A stretch of 12,565 nucleotides of DNA from a bacterium (GCA_011046315.1 DSAU01000294.1:1-12565), one strand, 5' to 3'; numbered from the stretch's first letter, positions 1 to 7,062 are shown. Notes: generated from the letters alone by a model not told the origin. Made by a program: numbers and translations.

Positions 1-166
1 ACATATAATATAATAAATTTATAATGAATGTCAATATTTTTTTTCTGTTTATGGAAAAAAAATAGCTAATCAAGTGGTTTTAATTAAAAACGAGCACATA
101 ATCAGACCATGAAAATATATTTTTTATGAAAAAACCTGTAGTTCAGAAGTCAAACTTTTATTAAAA

Positions 167-329
167 GGCAGAATAATTAATGGCAGATTAACTAAAAAAC
201 GAAAACTAAATTCCCGATTTCTGAGATAATGATTTTGCAATTGCTAACACGCTATGTATCTGTTAGCTGGTAAATTAGAGTTATCTTAAAAAAATAACAA
301 ATAATTATTCTGTCTATAATCATTCTGTC
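167..329. repeat. Nested inverted-repeat element, about 163 bp
   Basis: Four related 14-base blocks lie in two tandem pairs. Each pair has a 15-base period and the two pairs face each other: 167-180 and 182-195 on the left, 301-314 and 316-329 on the right. The two right-hand blocks differ at one base in 14 (ATAATTATTCTGTC and ATAATCATTCTGTC). The left pair matches the reverse complement of the right pair at about 21 of 29 positions. Inside lie two further perfect inverted repeats: AGATAA/TTATCT (224-229 with 281-286) and GCTAACA/TGTTAGC (243-249 with 261-267). All arms share roughly the same centre, near 248-255, so the whole segment could fold as one long interrupted hairpin. It may be a MITE-like remnant, a structured RNA, or clustered operator sites. 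No target-site duplication is evident at the ends. Confidence 0.5.
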
Positions 330-353
330 AATTGAAAAAATTGTTCAATTGAC
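327..353. promoter_or_regulatory. Perfect 10-bp inverted repeat, candidate operator
   Basis: GTCAATTGAA at 327-336 is exactly complementary to TTCAATTGAC at 344-353, with a 7-base spacer. The right arm overlaps the putative -35 box of the promoter before the GlsB-like gene, a position where a bound repressor would block RNA polymerase. A binding protein is inferred; none is encoded next to it in this window. Confidence 0.4.
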
Positions 354-377
354 GACCAGTCCTTTTTAAAAGATACT
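349..377 (+). promoter_or_regulatory. Sigma-70-like promoter candidate for the GlsB-like gene
   Basis: TTGACG (349-354) is separated by exactly 17 bases from GATACT (372-377), a good match to the housekeeping -35/-10 pattern. Transcription would begin near 384 and leave a leader of about 64 bases before the start codon at 448. If the organism belongs to Bacteroidota proper, its promoter consensus differs and this assignment weakens. Confidence 0.42.
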
Positions 378-447
378 GAGACTGGCTGAATAGTAACCTT
401 TTTTATAAAAATGTGAGAAGATAAAAATTAACCAACGGAGGGAAAAA

Positions 448-735
448 ATGACAATTTTCGGGTTTTTGATACTCTTGTTAGTAGCTGCGGTTATCGGCAG
501 TATCGGCTCGGCGATTGCCGGCTATAGCTCGAGAGGCTGTTTAACCAGCATTGCTATTGGTCTCATCGGCGCGATCATCGGTTCCTGGCTCAGTCGTGAA
601 CTGAAAATCGGCGAAGTTTTTGTGTTTCAAGGCTTGCCGGTTATTTGGTCGATCATTGGCGCGGCTATTTTTGTCGCGGTGATCAATTTATTAAGCGGCA
701 GCCAAAAGCGGACGCCGCGAAAAAGAAAAAGTTAA
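448..735 (+). CDS. GlsB/YeaQ/YmgE-family small membrane protein
   Basis: This 95-residue, very hydrophobic protein has three predicted membrane helices (about residues 3-24, 31-49 and 62-84) with glycine- and alanine-rich packing (GSIGSAIAGY, GLIGAIIGSW) and a strongly basic C-terminal tail (KRTPRKRKS). Size, three-helix layout and the glycine spacing fit the GlsB/YeaQ/YmgE family, called transglycosylase-associated protein in databases. That name is historical and no enzymatic activity is implied; members are often stress-induced, and the exact role is unsettled. The start is supported by GGAGG at 437-441, six bases before ATG. The gene is alone on its strand, with a promoter candidate and repeats upstream, and converges on the symporter gene with only 37 bases between the two stop codons and no clear terminator there. 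Confidence 0.8.
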   Translation: MTIFGFLILLLVAAVIGSIGSAIAGYSSRGCLTSIAIGLIGAIIGSWLSRELKIGEVFVFQGLPVIWSIIGAAIFVAVINLLSGSQKRTPRKRKS

Positions 736-772
736 TTCGGTTTGCAGCGCCTCGATTAGTCGGGTGATAATT

Positions 773-2197
773 TTACTGGTGAAGGTCGCGGACGTTGTTT
801 TGGCGCCGGGAAAAGCGGTGTGAAAGTTTGTCCAGCAGCAGCATTGTCAGCGAAAAAACTAGCCCCGGGAAAATGGGTTCGATGCCGAGCAGATATTTCC
901 CCGAGTTAAATGATTTGGAGAAAACCCAGATGGTGGAAATCAATGCGCTGATGATGATGGAGGTCAGGGCGAATTTTTTCCGCATTTTCAATTTTGGGAA
1001 GAAACTGACCGAAAGCGGAATCATCAGCGCCGGGGTGCCAATTGATCCGAGGTTTTTCCAGATGCGCACCACCGATTGTGCGGATATTGCGATCGCAATT
1101 GCTAATACGCCGCTTACCAATAAACCGATTCGAGTATATTTTTTGATCAACTTTGGGGATGACTTGTTTTGAATTCGCCACAGAAAATCCCTGCCAAAAG
1201 TCATTGCAGCTAAAAACGAGTAAGAGTCGATGGTGGACATGATTGTCGCCATTAATCCGGTCAGGAAAAGTCCATAAACTACCGGAGGTAATAGCTTGTG
1301 TCCCAACGCCAGGTATGACGTAACCGGATCGCTTAAATGTGGCAATACTGCTCGCGCATAGAGCCCGGTAAAAGTGGTCATAAAATCGAAACAAATCCAA
1401 AAGGCGATGGAAATGAAAATACCCCGTTGCGCAATTTTTTTGGTTTGCGCAGCAAAACAGCGCTGGTAAAAACCCGGTTCGATAAGGGTTGCCAGCGCGA
1501 TAAAAAACCATACGACAATATATTGGGCGCCCATTCCTCCGTGCCATACGAGATGATTGGCGGGCAATTGTGTTTTAAGAAAATCGCCGCCGCCGTAATT
1601 GAAATAGGCAACCGGCAGCAAAATCAGAAAACTTAAAAACATCAAACTGAATTGAACCACATCGGTGCGAATGACCGATCGGAAACCGCCGATTAAAACG
1701 TAGCCGGTTGAAAATAAGGCGCTGATTACCAGCCCCCAAAACAAGGGTAACCCAAACAGGTATTTCATTAAAACCGCCAACATCAAAATATACGCCGCCG
1801 GTACCGTCATCACGAAAACGAAAAATGCCCCAATAATGGAGACATATTTTCCGTAGGCGATTTCAAGCTGGTGGGGGATGGTGTATAATTCCAGTTCACG
1901 GGCTTTTTGAGCGATGAAAATCGCAAAAATGGCGGCGGCAAGGTAATAGGGCACACCAAAGACCAACCAATTTGAAACGCCGTATTTGTAAGCGTATTCA
2001 CCGACACCGAGAATGCCGCCGTACCAGGTGGATACCAATGTAGCGACAAAGGCGGGCAAGCTGAGCTGCCTGCCCGCCAACAGATAAGATTTGACGCCGC
2101 TATGCTTCTCCCTCCGCCAGAGCCTGCTTCCGATAAAGATGATAAACACAAAATAGCCGAATATGATCGCCACATCCAACGGGTGCAATTTCAACAT
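773..2197 (-). CDS. Sodium:solute symporter (SSS/SLC5 family), probable thiamin or thiamin-precursor transporter
   Basis: This 474-residue inner-membrane protein has about 13 hydrophobic helices along its whole length. SSS-family marks include GGFRSVIRTDVVQ at residues 170-182, the PGFYQRCFAA segment at 241-250 and the helix carrying MSTIDSYSFLAA at 320-331, where family members place sodium-binding serine/threonine residues. The start ATG has AAGGA at 2204-2208, six bases upstream on the minus strand. It lies 66 bases after the TonB-dependent receptor gene on the same strand with no obvious terminator between, so both are probably transcribed from the TPP-riboswitch leader. The family carries sugars, amino acids, vitamins and ions, so sequence alone does not give the substrate. 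The riboswitch makes thiamin, its pyrimidine precursor or a phosphorylated form the best guess. A riboswitch-linked SSS transporter has been called ThiV in comparative genomics, as I recall, but I do not assign that symbol. No truncation is seen. Confidence 0.82.
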   Translation of the reverse strand: MLKLHPLDVAIIFGYFVFIIFIGSRLWRREKHSGVKSYLLAGRQLSLPAFVATLVSTWYGGILGVGEYAYKYGVSNWLVFGVPYYLAAAIFAIFIAQKARELELYTIPHQLEIAYGKYVSIIGAFFVFVMTVPAAYILMLAVLMKYLFGLPLFWGLVISALFSTGYVLIGGFRSVIRTDVVQFSLMFLSFLILLPVAYFNYGGGDFLKTQLPANHLVWHGGMGAQYIVVWFFIALATLIEPGFYQRCFAAQTKKIAQRGIFISIAFWICFDFMTTFTGLYARAVLPHLSDPVTSYLALGHKLLPPVVYGLFLTGLMATIMSTIDSYSFLAAMTFGRDFLWRIQNKSSPKLIKKYTRIGLLVSGVLAIAIAISAQSVVRIWKNLGSIGTPALMIPLSVSFFPKLKMRKKFALTSIIISALISTIWVFSKSFNSGKYLLGIEPIFPGLVFSLTMLLLDKLSHRFSRRQNNVRDLHQ

Positions 2198-2263
2198 CGC
2201 CTGTCCTTTTTATCTGCGCCGGAAAACGGTGAGCTGTTCCGTAATTCGTAATTAGTTTGAAGC

Positions 2264-4762
2264 TTATAAACTGGTCTCCATTCCGATGAAGAAATTTCGC
2301 GATGCGCCAGGCCAGAGATAATTTTCACCGTACCAACTGTCGTAATAACCGGCTGTTTCGTAAGTGACATCCAACAGGTTATTGACCCAAAGACTCAGCT
2401 TAATTCCGTTCAAGCCGATGATTTCTTTTAGCTGACATGAAACATAGAAGTTGAGCAAGCTGTGGGGCGAAATCGAACGCTCTTTCATTTCATTGTTGTC
2501 CAGATATTGTCTTCCGATGTGCTGTAGCACCAGGTGGCTGGTGAAGATGCCGGATTCAAAGCGTAGTTTCAGATTTGCCATTCGGTCTGGAAAACCAGCA
2601 ATTGCTTTACCGCTATAATTAACGCTTCGGCTCCCGACAAAATTCCAATCATCATCATAGATGGATTCGTATTGAGTAAATTTTTGGAAATAATTCTGAC
2701 TCATCGCGAAAGCGCCGGACAATTGAAGTTGTTTTGACAATTGAAGCCCAAAAGATCCTTCGATTCCCCGGTGGATGGTATGATCGGCATTTCCCTTTAT
2801 TGGGAAACCATCTTTATCCACCTGACTGTAGGGAACGATTTCGTTTTGAAAATCCATCCAGTAGCTGTTCAGTTTTAATTTAAAGCGTTGGCTTTGATAG
2901 CCGAGTCCCAGCTCGAAATCCAACAATTTTTCAGCTTTGGTCAGCGGATCACTCCATTTTAGATATTTCACCTCGCCGCTTGTTGACTTGACAGAGTCGG
3001 CGCTACCAAATAGTGGCGCAGCGCCGATATCGTCGGGTCCCAACCAGACATCAAACAGATCGTCGTCGGTTGGTTCGCGATGCGCCATTGAGAAGTTTAT
3101 AAAGCCATTCCAGGATGGTGAAAAATTATAGTTAAGTCCGACTCGCGGGCTGACGAATTGGTAGCGTACATTATAAGCGTGTTGGTTGACGCCCTTAAAA
3201 TTTCCCTGCTCGTGTTGCTGGAAATTATAACCCTTTAACTGAATATTAAAATCAGCCATTAGTGAAAGCTGAGGTTTCAACTGGTAAAGCTCGTGCGCAA
3301 AGAAAGTGAACATTTTTTTATCACCGGTGTATCTGTAATAGCGATCGTTCGGCGACACTCCGGGCGGTAGTTGCGCTGCCCAGACCACGCTGCCCCAGTG
3401 GTCGCTGTCAAATAGATAACCATCAACGCCGAATGTCAATGTGCCTTTTTGATGATCCCAATCCATCCGGGAAATGACGCCGTACTGGTTTTTCTCCACC
3501 CATTTTTGGCGTACCAGATCGGTGCGATTTATCAGTGTTGAGTCGGGCAAATAATAGGGTTGCATTCCAAAATCGAACAGTTTTTTATTCGATTTGAAAG
3601 ATTCGTAATAGCCCTTGCCATGAATATAATAGAGCGTATTATTCCAGCTGAGATTTTCTGAAAGCCGCCAGCGGTGGTGTAATTCATAATGAGGTTGGTT
3701 AAAGTTATCAATTGAGTTTTGATAATCGATCGGATTATGCCGGTGATTTTTTTTCAATTCACTTTGAGGAGAGGCTTCCCAGGAGGCGTGGGTCAGTTCG
3801 GGACCGCCGTAGATATTTATAATCGTGCTCGTGTTCAGCGTATATTTTGCAGCGCTCAAAAAATAAGCCCACTTATCAACTGCGGAATTGTCGCGGTAGC
3901 AGTCGGACAGAATTTTTGAAAATCGGGCTGAAAATGCGTATTGATTATCAATCAGGGCCGAATGCAGGTTAAAAGAATATTTCTGGGTGCGGTAACTTCC
4001 TGCACCGGTCGAAACATTGATCTGGCGCGGCAAATTCAGCTCGCTGGTCTGGATGTTGACAGTTCCGCCAAATGAAGAGGCGCCGTAGATCGAGCTGCCG
4101 ACGCCGCGTTGAATTTGAATATCGTGGACCGACGCCAGCAGGTCGGGCATGTCCACCCAATAAACCTGATGATCTTCAGGGTCGTTTAATGGGATACCAT
4201 TAATCATGACTGCAACACGTTTCTGATCAAATCCCCGAATTTTGAGATAGCTGTAGCCTATACCATTGCCGGCGTCGGAATAGGCGTAAATTCCAGGTAC
4301 TTCGGACAGCAATGCCGGAATGTCCTGCGCCCAATAGCTTTCGGATATTTCCTGGCGCGGCAAATCCACAAAGGCGACCGGGGTTGCCCGCTCTTTGGCG
4401 CGGGTCGCGGTGATCGTCACTTCCTGACCCGGCAAGATTGTGGGTCGTAGTTGGAAATTAATTGATAATGTGTCTGTTTCCGTTGGGCGTGCGACCTTTT
4501 TAGCGATCTCGTAGCCAATGAAGCTGGCGCTGATTACATATTTCCCGTGGGGAATTTGAATTGAAAATGAACCCCTGGTGTCAGTAATAGCGCCATAATT
4601 AGTGTTTTCAACAACAAGGTTGGCGCCAACAAGCGGCTGTTGAGTTGTTCGGTCAACCACTCGTCCGGAAATTATAATATCGGAATAGGCTAATGCTGAT
4701 GAAAAAACAGCGAGTGAAAAAATGAAAAAATAGAGCAGAAATGTTTTAAGTTTGAATATCAT
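2264..4762 (-). CDS. TonB-dependent outer-membrane receptor, predicted thiamin-related uptake
   Basis: The 832-residue protein begins with a signal peptide (cleavage likely after ALA near residue 25). Next is a carboxypeptidase-regulatory-like beta-sandwich (about 28-105, with GRVVDRTTQQPLVGANL and DTRGSFSI), then a TonB-box-like stretch EVTITAT at 114-120. The plug domain (about 124-240) contains KIRGFDQKRVAVMINGIPLN and RGVGSSIYGASSFGGTVNI. The remainder (about 245-832) is a 22-stranded-type beta-barrel rich in aromatic residues. Length and order are normal for Bacteroidota-type receptors. Such proteins import substrate into the periplasm with energy from TonB-ExbBD, none of which is encoded here. 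The start is supported by a strong AGGAGGAGG at about 4770-4778. The TPP riboswitch upstream and the symporter downstream indicate thiamin or a related compound as cargo. The receptor class is certain; the substrate is inferred from regulation. Confidence 0.9.
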   Translation of the reverse strand: MIFKLKTFLLYFFIFSLAVFSSALAYSDIIISGRVVDRTTQQPLVGANLVVENTNYGAITDTRGSFSIQIPHGKYVISASFIGYEIAKKVARPTETDTLSINFQLRPTILPGQEVTITATRAKERATPVAFVDLPRQEISESYWAQDIPALLSEVPGIYAYSDAGNGIGYSYLKIRGFDQKRVAVMINGIPLNDPEDHQVYWVDMPDLLASVHDIQIQRGVGSSIYGASSFGGTVNIQTSELNLPRQINVSTGAGSYRTQKYSFNLHSALIDNQYAFSARFSKILSDCYRDNSAVDKWAYFLSAAKYTLNTSTIINIYGGPELTHASWEASPQSELKKNHRHNPIDYQNSIDNFNQPHYELHHRWRLSENLSWNNTLYYIHGKGYYESFKSNKKLFDFGMQPYYLPDSTLINRTDLVRQKWVEKNQYGVISRMDWDHQKGTLTFGVDGYLFDSDHWGSVVWAAQLPPGVSPNDRYYRYTGDKKMFTFFAHELYQLKPQLSLMADFNIQLKGYNFQQHEQGNFKGVNQHAYNVRYQFVSPRVGLNYNFSPSWNGFINFSMAHREPTDDDLFDVWLGPDDIGAAPLFGSADSVKSTSGEVKYLKWSDPLTKAEKLLDFELGLGYQSQRFKLKLNSYWMDFQNEIVPYSQVDKDGFPIKGNADHTIHRGIEGSFGLQLSKQLQLSGAFAMSQNYFQKFTQYESIYDDDWNFVGSRSVNYSGKAIAGFPDRMANLKLRFESGIFTSHLVLQHIGRQYLDNNEMKERSISPHSLLNFYVSCQLKEIIGLNGIKLSLWVNNLLDVTYETAGYYDSWYGENYLWPGASRNFFIGMETSL

Positions 4763-4769
4763 CGAAAAT

Positions 4770-4779
4770 CCTCCTCCTT
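4770..4779 (-). promoter_or_regulatory. Strong Shine-Dalgarno of the receptor gene
   Basis: On the minus strand AAGGAGGAGGA sits about seven bases before the ATG at 4762. It is the strongest ribosome-binding site in the window and fixes the receptor start. It lies about 140 bases after the end of the riboswitch aptamer, so if control is translational a long-range pairing would be needed to hide it. Confidence 0.6.
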
Positions 4780-4917
4780 CTCAGTGGATACATTTTTGTG
4801 AATATGAATATTACCGAAAAGGGTGAAACGAAATACATAGGATTTCGATAGTCTGTGAGCAAAAGAAGCTATTGTATTCAGAGGGATAGTTTAAATATTA
4901 AACGAGCTGGAGATTTC

Positions 4918-5000
4918 ACCGAATCCCTCCGCTGGTATTATCCAGATCAGGTTCATAGGGTATGCTCTCAGTTCGCCAACTGGCGAACACCCCTTCGGGT
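4918..5000 (-). promoter_or_regulatory. TPP riboswitch (THI-box)
   Basis: Read on the minus strand, the conserved pieces appear in the right order: a P1 5' strand CCGAA (4998-4994), GGGGTG (4993-4988), a P3 hairpin TTCGCC-AGTT-GGCGAA (4987-4972), the invariant CTGAGA (4971-4966), ACCC (4961-4958), and the pyrimidine/pyrophosphate-sensor region AACCTGATCTGGATAATACC continuing to GCGGAGGGA (4953-4924). P1 is closed by TTCGG (4923-4919). This is the classical aptamer for thiamin pyrophosphate, which normally switches expression off when TPP is plentiful. It precedes the receptor ATG by about 155 bases on the same strand, with the symporter further down. No strong intrinsic terminator follows it, so the mechanism is not obvious. 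Confidence 0.95.
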
Positions 5001-5052
5001 TTTTATAGTGTTAAACAGCGACCGTTCAGATTTGTTCCGACATCGCTAAGGT

Positions 5053-5080
5053 AAATTAAATAAAAATCCGGCTCTGCCAA
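5053..5080 (-). promoter_or_regulatory. Weak promoter candidate for the riboswitch-led operon
   Basis: On the minus strand TTGGCA (5080-5075) lies 16 bases before TAATTT (5058-5053). Initiation near 5046 would place the full aptamer about 45 bases into the transcript. The -35 matches five of six positions of the classical box; the -10 is poor. The same stretch is also a rough match to the Bacteroidota TTTG/TAnnTTTG arrangement. It is proposed mainly because a promoter must lie in this short divergent region. Confidence 0.28.
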
Positions 5081-5100
5081 AACAATTTTATAAAAAAGGC

Positions 5101-5129
5101 TTGATTCTTTAGTGCATTTTATTTATTTT
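5101..5129 (+). promoter_or_regulatory. Weak promoter candidate for the small membrane-protein gene
   Basis: TTGATT (5101-5106) and TATTTT (5124-5129) are 17 bases apart, each matching four of six consensus positions. Transcription would start near 5136, leaving about 30 bases before the ATG at 5168 and making the upstream GTG at 5138 an unlikely start. Confidence 0.3.
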
Positions 5130-5167
5130 AATTCTGTGTGCGGCAAAGGAATTATCAGGAAAACTCT

Positions 5168-5428
5168 ATGTTTTTAAAAAGCCCGAAAATTCGACAATTT
5201 GATTTTAAACCGCGTTATTATCAACCAGACGATCAACCCGATGAAAGCCAACCTCGCATTCAATTCAGACGGTTGAAGCAAAGAAGGTCAGTACCCAAAA
5301 GGTCGTTCTGGGGAATGATAATCATGATTATCATTCTTATCTTTCTCATTCGATATCTTGCAGGTCTGGTGGATTCAGAAAATCAGAATCGTCAGATGCA
5401 GGAAATTAGAATTGAAGTCATCAATTAA
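5168..5428 (+). CDS. Small single-pass membrane protein of unknown function
   Basis: I do not recognise this gene with confidence. From ATG at 5168 it encodes 86 residues; the reading frame is also open back to GTG at 5138. ATG is preferred because AGGA lies at 5157-5160, seven bases upstream. The N-terminal half is polar and basic, with KIRQFDFKPRYYQPDDQPDE followed by RRLKQRRSVPKR. One membrane helix (about residues 47-66, very rich in isoleucine) is followed by a 20-residue charged tail ending RIEVIN. The basic segment before the helix predicts a cytoplasmic N-terminus. The aromatic/proline motif resembles short conserved proteins I associate with the FCB group, but I cannot name a family. 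It lies 101 bases before the cyclase gene on the same strand and may be co-transcribed with it. Confidence 0.65.
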   Translation: MFLKSPKIRQFDFKPRYYQPDDQPDESQPRIQFRRLKQRRSVPKRSFWGMIIMIIILIFLIRYLAGLVDSENQNRQMQEIRIEVIN

Positions 5429-5529
5429 TTTCGCTGGTTAACAGATAAGCATATTGTTTTTTCAAAAAGGGGGTTGCCGTTGGTTTATTACTTTGGATTG
5501 TCTTTTGGTGCGGGAGGGATTGTATAAGA

Positions 5530-7062
5530 ATGGATTTTTTTAAGGGTAGTGATCTCAGGTTCAATCTCAAAAATAGTTATAAAAAGATCGTGGCTGTTAT
5601 GGTTCAATTCGGCTCGATGTTAAAGGCTTATTTTTTTCGAGTGTTAGAAAAAATCCAGGCTTTTAAAAATTATTTAAAGGATCTGTTTTTTTCCTTCCCG
5701 TTACGACGAAAGCTGAGCATCATCATCGGTGGGGTGGTATTTATTGTAATTGTGGTCTTGAGTTTGATTTTTCAACAGACTGAAAAAGGGTTGTTAGAAT
5801 CAAAGCTGGAAGAAATCTGCAACCTGACCGTACAATACCTGTCCTCTTATGACATTAAAGATAATCTTTTAATGAGAAACCATGATGAGATTAAGCTGTC
5901 AGTTCTCTATGTTAAGCAAAAAAATATTACAGGACTGGACTATGCCTGGGTGATTAACCGCGACGGTCAATGCATTGCACACACCAATATAAAACTCACC
6001 GAAGGTAACCAAAATTTATTTACAGAAGAAGAAAGTAACTTTTTGCTGGGATTAAAAGAGACCACGGCGATTGAAAACGCGACGCACTACGAATATTATT
6101 ACCCCATTTTTGCAACGAGCAAAGATGCCGACGGTCAGCGAAAAGATGTTTTTCTGGGAGTCGCCGGCATTGGTTTTTCCAAGGAAGTCGCTTTGGCGCC
6201 AATACATGAGGCGCGAAAAATTATTTATACCATTGCGATTTTTGTAACGATCGCTTCTATCCTGGGAATCTATTTTCTCTCTGACCGAATGGTGAAGCAA
6301 ATTCAGGAAATTTCAGCAGGCGCGCGCCAGATCGGCAGGGGAAATCTGGATATTAAAATTTCAGTTAAGTCGACTGATGAGCTTGGACAGTTGGCGCATG
6401 AATTCAATAATATGGCCATGCATTTGAAAGAAAAGTTGCACATGCAAAAATTTGTATCGCCAATTACCAGAAAAATGATTAAACGTTATCTGTTTTCAGA
6501 CGGTCATCCCGAAATCAGCCAGCACCGTGAAGTTGCGCTGTTGTTTTCTGATGTGCGGGACTTTTCCGGTTTTTCACAACGACACGATCCGGAGACCGTG
6601 GTCAAAGTTGTTAACATCTATCTGGATTTACAGGCGCGGATTGTGGAACAAAATTTCGGCGCTGTAGATAAATTTATGGGCGATCAAGTTATGGCCGTGT
6701 TCGAGGGTGTCAACCGCCATGTGCATCTGTTTAATGCGGCGGTATCCATTCAAAAGTCTATTCGAACCCTGAACCAACAGCGACAAAAGCTCAGTCAAGA
6801 TATTTTAACTGTGGGCATCGGAATTAACATCGGTCCGGCGGTGATCGGGAATATCGGATCAAAAGACCGCATGGATTATACCGTTGTCGGCGATGTTGTT
6901 AATTTGGCGTCACGATTTTGTGACATGGCAAAGTCCGGTCAGATCATTACATCTACCCAGCTCTACAATCAAATTCAATCCCACTTTCCGGCGGAAAATC
7001 TGGGCAGCATAAAAATCAAGGGGCGTGCCGAAGCAGTGGAGATTTGCGCGATAGAATATTAG
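5530..7062 (+). CDS. Membrane-bound class III adenylate cyclase with sensor region and HAMP domain
   Basis: Domains in the 510 residues: a cytoplasmic N-terminal stretch, a membrane helix at about 61-82, an extracytoplasmic sensor of about 145 residues (83-230) with a PAS/Cache-like look (YAWVINRDGQCIAHT), a second helix at about 231-252, a HAMP linker at about 252-305, and a class III cyclase domain at about 330-505. Catalytic positions appear complete: metal-binding D341 (FSDVRDFS) and D385 (KFMGDQ), base-contacting K381 and T451, and transition-state N458 and R462 (VVNLASR). Lysine plus threonine at the specificity positions is typical of bacterial adenylate cyclases, so cAMP is the predicted product; this is inference by motif. 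ATG at 5530 is used; GGGAGG at 5512-5517 is rather far upstream (12 bases). The ligand of the sensor is unknown. Homodimerisation through HAMP is expected for the class. Confidence 0.88.
   Translation: MDFFKGSDLRFNLKNSYKKIVAVMVQFGSMLKAYFFRVLEKIQAFKNYLKDLFFSFPLRRKLSIIIGGVVFIVIVVLSLIFQQTEKGLLESKLEEICNLTVQYLSSYDIKDNLLMRNHDEIKLSVLYVKQKNITGLDYAWVINRDGQCIAHTNIKLTEGNQNLFTEEESNFLLGLKETTAIENATHYEYYYPIFATSKDADGQRKDVFLGVAGIGFSKEVALAPIHEARKIIYTIAIFVTIASILGIYFLSDRMVKQIQEISAGARQIGRGNLDIKISVKSTDELGQLAHEFNNMAMHLKEKLHMQKFVSPITRKMIKRYLFSDGHPEISQHREVALLFSDVRDFSGFSQRHDPETVVKVVNIYLDLQARIVEQNFGAVDKFMGDQVMAVFEGVNRHVHLFNAAVSIQKSIRTLNQQRQKLSQDILTVGIGINIGPAVIGNIGSKDRMDYTVVGDVVNLASRFCDMAKSGQIITSTQLYNQIQSHFPAENLGSIKIKGRAEAVEICAIEY

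Larger units (their letters stand above)
1..447. other. AT-rich intergenic region with no credible gene
   Basis: No reading frame here looks coding. The stretch is rich in A and T runs and holds several inverted and direct repeats: an all-A/T inverted repeat with 10-base arms at 35-44 and 55-64, the nested element at 167-329, and a 10-bp perfect inverted repeat at 327-353 that overlaps a promoter candidate. The left edge of the window cuts off whatever gene lies upstream, so it is unknown whether the first 150 bases are the tail of another gene's control region. Confidence 0.7.

Noticed and set aside
356..385. CCAGTC/GACTGG hairpin before the GlsB-like gene
   Set aside because: Six base pairs with an 18-base loop and no adjacent U-tract are not enough to support an attenuator.
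238..1112. Shared GCAATTGCTAA[C/T]ACGC at about 238-253 and 1097-1112
   Set aside because: One pair of 16-base near-matches is expected by chance in a window this long; the second copy lies within the symporter coding sequence.
795..1172. Open frame of 125 codons on the plus strand
   Set aside because: It lies wholly inside the symporter gene on the opposite strand, has no family resemblance, and its composition is what an antisense frame of a membrane protein would give. The other overlapping frames inside the symporter, receptor, cyclase, TPR and dehydrogenase genes were dropped for the same reason.
5002..5007. TATAAA on the minus strand as -10 box of the riboswitch transcript
   Set aside because: Initiation from it would start inside the aptamer and remove part of P1, so it cannot drive a functional riboswitch.
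4855..5049. 64-codon open frame on the plus strand
   Set aside because: It overlaps the complement of the TPP riboswitch almost completely. The conserved RNA structure explains the sequence, and the frame has no supporting ribosome-binding site or similarity.
5138..5167. GTG start ten codons upstream for the small membrane protein
   Set aside because: It lies almost at the predicted transcription start and has no Shine-Dalgarno sequence, whereas the ATG at 5168 has AGGA at a good distance.
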